Source: [Clostridium] saccharolyticum WM1 (GTDB taxonomy: Bacteria > Bacillota > Clostridia > Lachnospirales > Lachnospiraceae). Taken from it: DNA of 64,000 nucleotides. Within the stretch, counting starts at the first letter, position 1. The number at the start of each line of letters is the position of its first letter. This document shows, piece by piece, positions 1 to 7,948 of the stretch. The position numbers and the translations under genes are program-made. The DNA is taken from positions 620,001-684,000 of the forward strand of contig NC_014376.1 in the NCBI RefSeq assembly GCF_000144625.1. The letters are read 5' to 3'. The notes under the pieces were generated by a model. It was not told the DNA's origin, searched no databases, and worked only from the letters and a program-made list of their open reading frames with translations.

Positions 1-165
1 ACGCTATTCATCGCTCTTGTGGAGCAAAGTTATCGCTTTACTCATAACATTGTACCCTATCTGTTGATTGCTATATTATTTGCAGTTATGCCCGATGAGG
101 CTGATGAACAAACAAATATGGTTTTTGAAAGGAAGCATAAGAGTAAAAAGCAGGTTAGAGTTTAG
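1..165 (+). CDS. C-terminal end of a membrane protein (partial)
   Basis: The open frame enters from the left edge and stops at TAG 163-165, leaving 54 residues. A hydrophobic stretch (IVPYLLIAILFAVM) is followed by a charged lysine-rich tail, as at the cytoplasmic end of a multi-pass membrane protein. It is followed 32 bases later by another multi-pass membrane protein in a glycan cluster, so a GT-C type glycosyltransferase or polymerase is possible, but the visible part is too short to name a family. Confidence 0.6.
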   Translation, partial: TLFIALVEQSYRFTHNIVPYLLIAILFAVMPDEADEQTNMVFERKHKSKKQVRV

Positions 166-197
166 ATTGTATTTTATTATAAGAGGGATTGAAAACT

Positions 198-1622
198 ATG
201 GAACAGATTTATTATTTATATGAAAAGTATAAGAAGTATAAATATCTTATGTGCTTTTTAATCGTATTTTTAATAATTTTATTATCTAATCTACATAGTA
301 GTCATTTGAGTTTTTACTACGATGCATCAGGATATTGGGAATTAGGGAAAACATTTTTTGGACAAGGGAGGTTTAATATACTCAATTATAAAGAAGCATT
401 GAGGGGATATTTGTATCCATTAATTAATTCAATGTTCTACCTTTTGGCGCAGGCATTGCATCTAAATGAAATATTTTTATTTAGGAGCGTGAATGCAGTT
501 ATCGTTGCGTTTTTAATAGCTGTATTGATACCAAAGTTATTTTCTTTGATACTTAATAAAGAGATAACTGCTTTTCAGAACCTTGCGTTTTGTGTAATAA
601 CTACTATTTTTTGGAGAGGATATTTTTTGTATCCTTTATCAGATTTTCCGGCATTATTTGCTTTACTGGCAGGAATATATATAGTGTTACAAAACTATTA
701 TAAACGAATAGAGAGAGTACAGATAACACAAGCTATTAAATATATATTGGCAGGTGTTTGTATTGCTGCTTCAGTGAATATAAGACCTTCGTATCAAATT
801 ATAATAATTCCGTTTTTTTTCCTATTATTTATTTGTTTTTATAAAAGGGTTAGCAGGAAAACTGCTGCAGTATATATTATCTGCACTGTGGTAGGGTTAT
901 TAATTTGTTTCATTCCACAAATTTATATCAATTACTTTAATTTTCAGGTTTTGAGCCCCTTTATTCAGACCTCCTTATCTTCTTATGGAAAAAGTTTGCT
1001 TATACAACAAATTGAATGGGGCATATTCATGCAAAAATATGAGACTTATATCGGAAATGGACTTGAACCAGCGATGAGATATATTGATTTTCAGGGGCAA
1101 GGTATTTTACAAAAAGAAAATATTTCAACTATAAGTTCAATAGGGCAATATATTAAGTTACTGTTCAAGTACCCCGTAGACTTTATTTGTATTTATTTCA
1201 GACATATTTTTAATGGAATTGATATTAATTATAATACGCCTTATGTAGAAAATGCATATGAAAATAGAATTATATTCTCTATGGTAAATTACACTCTTTG
1301 GTTTTTCTTTTTGGCAAAGGTGAAAAAAGTAAAAAAGATTGAATCAGGGCATTTAGTTAAAGGCATAACTTATATTATAATAGTGCTACCTGCGTTGTTG
1401 TCTATAATGGGTGCAATTGAACCTAGATTTTTTATTCCTATTTTTATATTGTGTTATGCTGCCAATTGCTATACACTGAATATCAGTGATGTATTGAATA
1501 GATTGAAAAAGAGTACATTACTGGAGTGGATATCATTTATTGTGTTTATAGTGCTATGCTTTACTTTATCGGCTAACACGAACTTAATGCTTGAAAATGC
1601 TACAATACTAATAGGGAATTAA
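198..1622 (+). CDS. multi-pass membrane protein, probable GT-C type glycosyltransferase
   Basis: This 474-residue, strongly hydrophobic protein has roughly ten membrane segments. The first extracytoplasmic loop carries an acidic motif (YYDASGYWELGKTFF), the position where GT-C/PMT-like enzymes keep their catalytic Asp. I chose ATG 198 because GAGGG at 183-187 lies 10 bases upstream; the in-frame TTG at 189 is too close to it. The gene leads a tightly packed AT-rich set with a GtrB-like transferase and GtrA, so it may be the serotype-type transferase that moves a polyprenyl-linked sugar onto the acceptor outside the cell. Family membership is inferred from topology and context. A polymerase or unrelated EPS membrane protein cannot be excluded. 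Confidence 0.6.
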   Translation: MEQIYYLYEKYKKYKYLMCFLIVFLIILLSNLHSSHLSFYYDASGYWELGKTFFGQGRFNILNYKEALRGYLYPLINSMFYLLAQALHLNEIFLFRSVNAVIVAFLIAVLIPKLFSLILNKEITAFQNLAFCVITTIFWRGYFLYPLSDFPALFALLAGIYIVLQNYYKRIERVQITQAIKYILAGVCIAASVNIRPSYQIIIIPFFFLLFICFYKRVSRKTAAVYIICTVVGLLICFIPQIYINYFNFQVLSPFIQTSLSSYGKSLLIQQIEWGIFMQKYETYIGNGLEPAMRYIDFQGQGILQKENISTISSIGQYIKLLFKYPVDFICIYFRHIFNGIDINYNTPYVENAYENRIIFSMVNYTLWFFFLAKVKKVKKIESGHLVKGITYIIIVLPALLSIMGAIEPRFFIPIFILCYAANCYTLNISDVLNRLKKSTLLEWISFIVFIVLCFTLSANTNLMLENATILIGN

Positions 1623-1643
1623 ATTACTTATGAGGAGAATACA

Positions 1644-2066
1644 ATGAAAGAACAAACTGTGCAAATGTTAGAGTTTCCGCAAAACGGAGATGCAAGAGGA
1701 CATCTGGTTGTTGTAGAGGGAGGTGTAGACATTCCCTTTGATATTAAACGAATATTTTACATATATGGTTCAGATGCTGAGGTGGTTAGGGGACAACATG
1801 CAAATAAAAAGACTGAGTTTATATTAATAAATGTTTCTGGACAAAGTAAGGTAAGGGTAAAAGATGGAAAAGGGAATGAGGCAATTTTTGTTTTGAATCG
1901 TCCACATACAGGTATTTATCTACCAAAGATGGTATGGAAGGATATGTATGAATTTAGTGAAGATTCAGTATTGCTTTGCCTTGCTAGTGAGCATTATGAT
2001 ACGGAGGAATACATAAGGAATTATGATGAATTCGAAGAGATTGTAAATGGAGGTTTTGTAGAATGA
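1644..2066 (+). CDS. FdtA/QdtA-like dTDP-sugar 3,4-ketoisomerase
   Basis: A 140-residue single-cupin protein of the FdtA/QdtA/WxcM family. Known members convert dTDP-4-keto-6-deoxy-glucose to the 3-keto isomer, the first step towards 3-amino-3,6-dideoxyhexoses. Visible hallmarks are an N-terminal GDARGHL segment, the RGQHANKK stretch corresponding to the family's RGxHAHK active-site motif (one His replaced by Asn), and the IYLPKMVW strand. GAGGAG lies 7-12 bases before the ATG. It overlaps the next gene by 4 bases and shares a transcript with an aminotransferase of the matching pathway. Whether the product is the galacto (Fuc3N) or gluco (Qui3N) isomer cannot be decided here. Confidence 0.85.
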   Translation: MKEQTVQMLEFPQNGDARGHLVVVEGGVDIPFDIKRIFYIYGSDAEVVRGQHANKKTEFILINVSGQSKVRVKDGKGNEAIFVLNRPHTGIYLPKMVWKDMYEFSEDSVLLCLASEHYDTEEYIRNYDEFEEIVNGGFVE

Positions 2067-2989
2067 AACTGTCCATAGTGATACCGGTATATTATAATGA
2101 AAATAACCTGTATCCGTTGTATGATGATATCAAGAAAAAAGTGATTGATGTAATTAATTATGATTATGAGATTGTCCTTGTAAATGATGGTTCAAAAGAT
2201 AAAAGTTATGAGGTGATGAAGAGTCTATCAGAAAGGGATTCTCATATCAAAATCATTAGTTTATCCAGAAACTTTGGTTCTCATTCCGCTATTTTATGTG
2301 GGCTTTCTAGATGTACAGGTGACTGTGCTGTTGTTAAAGCTGCGGATTTACAAGAACCAACAGAATTAATTCTTGAAATGACAGAATCTTGGAAACAGGG
2401 AAATAATGTGGTTCTTGCAGTAAGAAATGGGCGAGATGAAAAACTGAGTCAGTCGTTATTTGCCAATTTATATTATGCCTTAGTGCGTAAGGCAGCACTG
2501 CCCTCTATGCCGAAGGGTGGATTTGATGTTTATTTACTTGATCGAAAGGTAATAGATGTTTTAATGGAATTGGATGAAAAAAACAGTGCTTTGACAGGGC
2601 AGATATTATGGAGTGGTTTTAGAACTGGCAAAGTTTATTATACCCGTTTAGCAAGAGAGATCGGAACAAGCCGATGGACACTTAAAAAAAAGTTGAAGTT
2701 GGTTTCTGATTCTTTATTTAGCTTTTCAACATTGCCAATTACATTGGTAGCAGGAATTGGAACTTTATCTTTTACTGGGGCTTTGGTCTGGGCTGTATTG
2801 GTATTGATTTTTAAGATACTTGGATTAATAGAAGTCAGTGGCTGGACAACTTTGTTTATATTTAATTTATTCAGTTTTGGAATAATAATGTTGACTTTGG
2901 CAATTTTAGGCAGTTATTTGTGGAGAACTTTTGATGCTTCTCGAAATAGGCCGCCTTTCATTGTAGAAGAAGAGAATGAAATCGAGTAA
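2063..2989 (+). CDS. GtrB/DPM1-like polyprenyl-phosphate glycosyltransferase (GT2)
   Basis: A 308-residue family 2 glycosyltransferase. It begins with a GT-A fold strand (LSIVIPVYYNENNL), has the NDGSKD nucleotide-binding segment and an AADLQEP metal-binding stretch, then two membrane helices near residues 225-290 and a short basic tail. This architecture is that of GtrB/ArnC/DPM1 enzymes, which load a sugar from a nucleotide donor onto undecaprenyl phosphate at the cytoplasmic face. The start overlaps the stop of the ketoisomerase gene (ATGA). With GtrA downstream it would supply the lipid-linked sugar to the extracytoplasmic transferase. Confidence 0.88.
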   Translation: MKLSIVIPVYYNENNLYPLYDDIKKKVIDVINYDYEIVLVNDGSKDKSYEVMKSLSERDSHIKIISLSRNFGSHSAILCGLSRCTGDCAVVKAADLQEPTELILEMTESWKQGNNVVLAVRNGRDEKLSQSLFANLYYALVRKAALPSMPKGGFDVYLLDRKVIDVLMELDEKNSALTGQILWSGFRTGKVYYTRLAREIGTSRWTLKKKLKLVSDSLFSFSTLPITLVAGIGTLSFTGALVWAVLVLIFKILGLIEVSGWTTLFIFNLFSFGIIMLTLAILGSYLWRTFDASRNRPPFIVEEENEIE

Positions 2990-3002
2990 GGGGGGAAGGA
3001 TA

Positions 3003-3542
3003 GTGAAGTTACGAAAGCTTCAAAAAGAAGATATGGAGGGTATGCTTGAGTGGATGAGCGATTCTGATATTCGTCAGAATTTTCGTTTTGGTACGGATAG
3101 GTTAGATGAAAAAAAAATTTTGCAGTTTATTGAGAATGCAGAGATAATGCCAATAGAAGGAAATAGTGTTCATTATGCCATTGCTGATAAAGAGAGTGAT
3201 GAGTATCTTGGAACAATTAGCTTGAAAGAGGTAAGCACTGTTAATAAAAATGCGGAATATGCTATAAGTCTTCGAAAGAAAGCGCAAGGAAAAGGAATTG
3301 CATCTAAAGCGACAAAGGAAATACTTAGACTTGCATTTGAAGAATTTAAATTTGAAAGAATATATTTAAATGTTTTTTCTAATAATTTCAGAGCGATTAA
3401 ATTATATGAAAAATGTGGTTTTACATTTGAGGGTGAATTTAGAAACCATTTGTTGGTAGAAGATGAGTATAGATCATTAAAATGGTACTCTATATTAAGC
3501 TGTGAGTATCAAGCCCTTTGTAAGAATGGCTTTAATATTTAG
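3003..3542 (+). CDS. GNAT-family N-acetyltransferase (RimJ/RimL-like)
   Basis: A 179-residue GNAT acetyltransferase. The acetyl-CoA loop is recognisable as RKKAQGKGIASKAT, and the C-terminal FERIYLNVFSNNFRAIKLYEKCGF segment is typical of the RimJ/RimL branch (motif given in part: NNFRAIKLYEKCGF). GTG 3003 is preferred, with an AGGGGGG run ending about 8 bases upstream. An ATG at 2976 lies inside the previous gene and would need a weaker site. Between a ketoisomerase and an aminotransferase it probably N-acylates the newly made 3-amino sugar. The usual 3-N-acetyltransferases of this pathway (FdtC/QdtC) are left-handed beta-helix enzymes, so a GNAT here would be a replacement. Confidence 0.8.
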   Translation: MKLRKLQKEDMEGMLEWMSDSDIRQNFRFGTDRLDEKKILQFIENAEIMPIEGNSVHYAIADKESDEYLGTISLKEVSTVNKNAEYAISLRKKAQGKGIASKATKEILRLAFEEFKFERIYLNVFSNNFRAIKLYEKCGFTFEGEFRNHLLVEDEYRSLKWYSILSCEYQALCKNGFNI

Positions 3543-3576
3543 AAGCATAAATTGCAAAGTAAGGAGACAAGAAGTT

Positions 3577-4680
3577 ATGAAGATAATGCCAAATCGTTTA
3601 GACAGAGGATTTGAGGTATACAAGGAAGAATTTGAACAAAAAGTACTGGAGGTTTTACGTTCGGGCTGGTATGTACTTGGAAACGAGGTAAAGAAGTTTG
3701 AAGAAGAGTTTGCTAAGTATGCAGGGGTAAAACATTGCGTAGGTCTTGCTAATGGATTGGATGCTCTCTGGATTGCATTTCGAATCCTTGGAATTGGTGT
3801 TGGAGATGAAGTAATTGTACAGGGAAATACATATATAGCAAGTGTAATGGGAATTACCATAAATGGTGCTACCCCTATTTTTGTGGAGCCGGACGAGTAT
3901 AATAACATAGACGCATCTAAAATTGAAGAGAGAATTACTACAAAAACAAAAGCAATTCTTGTAGTTCATCTTTATGGACAAGCATCTAATATGGAACCAA
4001 TTATGCGGTTAGTTAAAAAATATGATCTTCGTCTTGTGGAGGATTGTGCTCAATCCCATGGAGCATGTTTCGATGGAAAAATGACAGGAACGTTTGGAGA
4101 TATAGGGTGTTTTTCTTTCTATCCCTCCAAAAATCTGGGTGCATTCGGGGATGCAGGGGCAATTATAACTAATGATGATAAGCTGGCAGATGAATTCAGA
4201 GTGTTTAGAAATTATGGAAGCGAAAAAAGGTATTATAATAAGGTGGTTGGTGCCAATTCTAGGTTAGATGAAATACAGGCAGGGTTATTAAGAGTGCGAC
4301 TACAACATATGAATGAATTAACGGAAGAAAGAGTCAGGTTATGTAACACATATTTGACTTCTCTTTGTAATGATAATATCGTTTTGCCCACTATTCGTAA
4401 GGGTGCTACAACAGTATGGCATCAGTTCGTGATACGTTGTCGTAATAGGCAGAAGCTCATTGATTATTTGAATGAGAGAGGGATAGGTACGATTATTCAC
4501 TATCCTATTCCACCACATCTGTCGGAAGCATATTCTTATTTAGGGCAACAAAAGGGGACGTTACCTATAACTGAAGCATATGCTGAAGAGGTATTATCCA
4601 TTCCATTGTATAATGGGATGACTACAGAGGAACAGGAGTATGTCATACAAAATATTAATGCTTATGGAAATGAGACATGA
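3577..4680 (+). CDS. DegT/DnrJ/EryC1/StrS sugar aminotransferase (FdtB/QdtB-like)
   Basis: A 367-residue PLP-dependent nucleotide-sugar aminotransferase. Visible signatures are GSGWYVLG-like N-terminus (RSGWYVLGNEVKKFE), the cofactor pocket VEDCAQSHGA, the Schiff-base lysine in SFYPSKNLGAFGDAGA, and NSRLDEIQAG. In the FdtB/QdtB group this converts the 3-keto sugar made by the ketoisomerase to a 3-amino-3,6-dideoxyhexose using glutamate. ATG 3577 has AAGGAG 10 bases upstream; an upstream in-frame ATG at 3502 lies inside the acetyltransferase gene and lacks such a site. It overlaps the GtrA gene by 4 bases. Confidence 0.9.
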   Translation: MKIMPNRLDRGFEVYKEEFEQKVLEVLRSGWYVLGNEVKKFEEEFAKYAGVKHCVGLANGLDALWIAFRILGIGVGDEVIVQGNTYIASVMGITINGATPIFVEPDEYNNIDASKIEERITTKTKAILVVHLYGQASNMEPIMRLVKKYDLRLVEDCAQSHGACFDGKMTGTFGDIGCFSFYPSKNLGAFGDAGAIITNDDKLADEFRVFRNYGSEKRYYNKVVGANSRLDEIQAGLLRVRLQHMNELTEERVRLCNTYLTSLCNDNIVLPTIRKGATTVWHQFVIRCRNRQKLIDYLNERGIGTIIHYPIPPHLSEAYSYLGQQKGTLPITEAYAEEVLSIPLYNGMTTEEQEYVIQNINAYGNET

Positions 4681-5165
4681 ATAGATTGATGCATAAAATA
4701 GAGAGAATTCTGGCAACTCTAGTAAGATTTTTTTTTAAGAAGGTTTTTCGTATGTCGCTTGATGAAAAGAAATTAGTTAATATTATGCAGTTCATACGAT
4801 TTTGCTTTGTAGGAATTTCTAATACAATGCTTCACTACTTTATTTATCTGGTATGCCTCCTGTTAGGGATCCAATACATGCTTGCTAATTTTATAGGATT
4901 TACGATCGGTGTGGCAAATTCTTTTTATTGGAATAATAGATATGTATTTAAGGATAATGGAGAAAGTAAACGTTTTTGGCTGTTAACTTTTTTAAAAACT
5001 TATATCTCTTATGGATTAACAGGAATATTGCTAAATAGTGTTCTTTTGCACATAGAAGTTGGCACCTTAGGGATAAATCAATTGATTGCACCGATAGCCA
5101 ATCTTTTAATAACAATACCTTTGAACTTTGTGATTAATAAGTTTTGGGCTTATAAGGTGAAGTGA
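4677..5165 (+). CDS. GtrA family membrane protein (probable lipid-linked sugar flippase)
   Basis: A 162-residue protein with four membrane helices after a basic N-terminus. It carries GtrA-type motifs (QFIRFCFVGISNTMLHYF, a NFIGFTIGVANSFYWNNRYVF-like helix 2, and the terminal NFVINKFWAY). GtrA proteins are thought to flip undecaprenyl-phosphate-linked sugars made by GtrB. Translational coupling to the aminotransferase (ATGA overlap) and co-transcription with a GtrB homologue support one function. It is the last gene before an insertion sequence 64 bases downstream, so any following gene of the cluster may have been displaced. Confidence 0.85.
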   Translation: MNRLMHKIERILATLVRFFFKKVFRMSLDEKKLVNIMQFIRFCFVGISNTMLHYFIYLVCLLLGIQYMLANFIGFTIGVANSFYWNNRYVFKDNGESKRFWLLTFLKTYISYGLTGILLNSVLLHIEVGTLGINQLIAPIANLLITIPLNFVINKFWAYKVK

Positions 5166-5291
5166 TTTGGTGTTGAGCTATAGTATTTACCTCAAACTGG
5201 TATCTGCATATAGGTTTAGCTTCCGGATGGTAAATGGTAAATAACCAGTCCCGGCCAACAAGTTCGCCGCCCGATTGGGGCGGCGGTATAT

Positions 5292-6960
5292 TTACCGTGT
5301 TTTTAGTTTTCTACAACGATCTGGCAATTCCTCTGACCACGGCATTAGTTTTACCAGTTCATCATCCGGAACATTATTTCTTGGATAATGCATTAACTGC
5401 TCAAGCAGATAAGAGAAGTACTCATACGGCTTAAGATCATTCGCTTTTGCTGTTTCAGCAATGCTATATAAGGCAGCGCTAGCCTCTGCACCGTTCTTCG
5501 AATCGATGATGTGCCAGCTGTGTTTACCAACACAGAATGAACGGATACTTCTTTCTGCATCATTGTTATCAAGAGGTATTTTCGGATCTTCAAGAAATAC
5601 TCTTAAAAACTGTTCCTGATGAATGGAATAATCAAGAGCACCTGCCAGTTTTGAACTTTTATCCAGTCCCGTTTTACCTGCATTCTCTTTTATCCACTCA
5701 AAATAGGCATCCATCAGAGGTTTGACTGAGTTTTTTCTATGATCCAGTCTTTCTTCATCGGATGATTTTTCATACATATGATCCACATGATAGATAGCAG
5801 CGATTCCTTTTTACTGCTTCAGCTGCTATTTTCTGTCCAGGTGTGGAAGGACCGTTTTTTCCACTGGCTTTTACAATCTCAGCGAACCGTCTTCTGGCAT
5901 GAGACCAGCAGCCAGCAACCTTCAGATCATCAGACCGTCCCTTCGCCAGGGTGTGATATACCTGATAACCATCTGTCACAAGAGTCCCTTTGTATCCTTT
6001 TAGGAATTCTCTTGGGGCGGCAGTCCCTCTCGTTCCTGGATACTCGTAAAGGAAGACCGGTGGTTTTTCCGAACTGCCAGGTGAATGGTAGACCCACATG
6101 TACTGCTTACTTTTTTCTGGCATTACAAAAGGGGTTTCGTCACAGTGTATATGATGGCTTTTCATAATCTCTGCCTTCATCATGTCATGTATCGGGCCAA
6201 GATAGTATTGGTGAATACGGATCATCCACCCTGCCATATCCTGTCTTGGAATGTTAACGTCATTCCTTAAAAACTCTTCAGAAAGCCGGTTTAATGGTAC
6301 CGCATTGACATACTTGGCGTTAATGATGGCTCCTGCCAGTTCCGGGGTAAGGATGCTGTGACTTAATAGACGCAGAGGAACCTCTGCGCGAAGAATCCCA
6401 CCGGTATCATGATTTCCGGCATATACTTTGATGTGATGCTCCAGTACTTCGAAGTGAGCCGGTACATACTTTAGCTCTTTGTATATTTCATCCGGCAGAT
6501 AATGCCAGCCCTTTGGGAAGTGTTCTGAGAGCTCTTTTTCAGTACGTTCATGCGATACGACGATGGTCTCGATATCCTTCAGGTTGATATCACGCTTTCC
6601 CTTGGAACGAGGCTTGCGCTTACGAACAAGGACTGTTTCCATATCTAGTTCTTCGGGAATTCCATTCTCAGTCAGTGACTCAGCCTCATTGAGGATACAC
6701 AGGTTTTCAAGATCGAAAGATAATTGTCCTTCTGTCGGCAGAGTCTTCTCAGATTTCCTGCCAAACCGATTCTGTGTAAGAATAGAGATTTGTTCCTTTA
6801 GACTTTCAACTTGATGGAGCATCTGCTCATTCTGCTTTTGAATGGTAGTATTCTGCTCCGAAATAAGCTGGAAACTTTCATGCAGCTGCAAGTAAAGCAT
6901 AACAATCATATCTTTAGAGAGATTATTCAGTTCATCCTTAGTAATAGTAGTCTTTTCCAT
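5292..6960 (-). pseudogene. tnpC: IS66 transposase TnpC, frameshifted (element A copy 1)
   Basis: The IS66 DDE transposase is split into two frames: an N-terminal 396-codon frame (5770-6960) with a coiled-coil leader and the HCDETPF and TDGYQVY catalytic segments, and a C-terminal frame (5292-5786) with NNDAERSIRSF, the region of the third acidic residue. The break maps to a run of five T (five A on the coding strand) at 5808-5812; removing one base restores AVKRIAAIYHVDHMYE. IS66 TnpC is normally a single frame of about 510-530 residues, so this looks like an inactivating mutation or a sequencing error rather than programmed frameshifting. Confidence 0.85.
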
Positions 6961-7063
6961 AGGATCATTATACCATGAAAAGCTCTGAAATTCATCGTAT
7001 TTCTGGTGTTTTTTAGCTTTAGGATAAAGGATTTAACTGTCAAGGTACTTATGTAATTCGCAG

Positions 7064-7420
7064 TTAATAGAGTTCCGGTTTTACCTTGGATATGATTCTT
7101 TTTTGTTCGATGGAAAGACCCTCCATCAGCCATCGGAATTGCTGTTCGGTAATTGATTGTGCTTCCTGCCTACTGCGTGGCCACTTTAGATGACCGCTAG
7201 TCAGCCTCTTATATAAAAGTAGCCAGCCATCGCCCTCATACAAAAGTGCTTTTAACCGGTCTGTTTTTCTTCCACAAAACAGATAAATACTTCCGGGTTC
7301 CGTTGGATCGAGCCCAAAAGAGCCACTGATAATAGCTACCAGTCCATCCACTCCTCGGCGCAGATCCACATATCCAGTACAGATATAAATGTGCTTAAAG
7401 CCGACAGCATCATTAAGCAT
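7064..7420 (-). CDS. tnpB: IS66 Orf2 (TnpB), element A copy 1
   Basis: A 118-residue IS66 Orf2 protein with the family signatures [36 protein letters not shown] and QFRWLMEGL. The start (ATG 7420) overlaps the stop of tnpA, with GGAGGTGG just upstream, so translation is coupled. Its role in IS66 transposition is established as accessory, with unknown chemistry. The protein is identical to the one encoded at 10839-11195. Confidence 0.9.
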   Translation of the reverse strand: MLNDAVGFKHIYICTGYVDLRRGVDGLVAIISGSFGLDPTEPGSIYLFCGRKTDRLKALLYEGDGWLLLYKRLTSGHLKWPRSRQEAQSITEQQFRWLMEGLSIEQKRIISKVKPELY

Positions 7421-7757
7421 TACGAACCACCTCCAGCACTTTGGAGAGAAGTTCCATTGGAGTTGATTCGCTAACTCCCAATATAGTATTTCCAATAGCA
7501 ATAGTCATTTGATAAGTAAAAAGATTTTCACTTGTTGTTGCAGGAACAGTTTTTTCCGGGAGAGCCGGCAGTTCAACAAAGCTGTTATGAATCAGAGCAG
7601 CTTCTTTCACTTTTCTTAGCCAGTAGTAATAGGCGTGGCGTGATAACTGGTGTCGTTCACAGTATTCATCGACCTTTATACCACTTTGACAACGGTCTTT
7701 AATGATCCTGGTCCACTCACTGAGTCGGATCTGGTTGGTTGCAAGTCGTGTGTTCAT
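7413..7757 (-). CDS. tnpA: IS66 Orf1 (TnpA), element A copy 1
   Basis: A 114-residue helix-turn-helix protein ([27 protein letters not shown]) typical of IS66 Orf1 (motif in part: [11 protein letters not shown]), which probably binds the element ends. It is the promoter-proximal gene of the element. It is identical in sequence to the copy at 10502-10846. Confidence 0.9.
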   Translation of the reverse strand: MNTRLATNQIRLSEWTRIIKDRCQSGIKVDEYCERHQLSRHAYYYWLRKVKEAALIHNSFVELPALPEKTVPATTSENLFTYQMTIAIGNTILGVSESTPMELLSKVLEVVRNA

Positions 7758-7948
7758 GTGGAGTTTCTCCTTGAGTTCTGAGCGAAAAGTTTGTTAGAAA
7801 CTTTTTCAACTTTACACCATTATCTCAATTTTGCGAGGAACCAGAAAGTAGACGCGTTATTTACCATTTACGATTGTTTGTAAGCGCTTAATAAAAGAGT
7901 GCCTTTAAAATTAAAAACAGGATCAGTTATAATAACCAATCCTGAGCC

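Larger units (their letters stand above)
6727..7842. repeat. left arm of 1,116-bp inverted repeat
   Basis: This arm of element A copy 1 is repeated in inverted orientation at 10417-11532. The two arms have the same length and the tnpA and tnpB proteins are identical. They enclose element B and the 29-bp end of copy 1, forming a segment that homologous recombination could invert. Confidence 0.85.
5230..7871 (-). mobile_element. IS66-family insertion sequence, element A copy 1 (tnpC frameshifted)
   Basis: A 2,642-bp element bounded by a perfect 16-bp terminal inverted repeat (GTAAATGGTAAATAAC at 5230-5245 and its complement at 7856-7871), starting GTAA as is usual for IS66. It carries tnpA, tnpB and tnpC in the usual order on the minus strand. 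The 8-bp flanks (TCCGGATG left, GATTGTTT right) do not match, so the expected 8-bp target duplication is missing and the locus was rearranged after insertion. A GC-rich hairpin (CGCCGCCC/GGGCGGCG, 5265-5285) sits just inside the left end. Confidence 0.88.

Noticed and set aside
5234..5434. 66-codon plus-strand frame at the left end of element A
   Set aside because: It covers the inverted repeat, a GC-rich hairpin and antisense transposase sequence, with no ribosome site.
5770..5812. Programmed ribosomal frameshift in the IS66 transposase of element A
   Set aside because: IS66 TnpC is normally one continuous frame. Fusion here needs +1 (or -2) movement at a simple A run, which fits an indel or sequencing error better.
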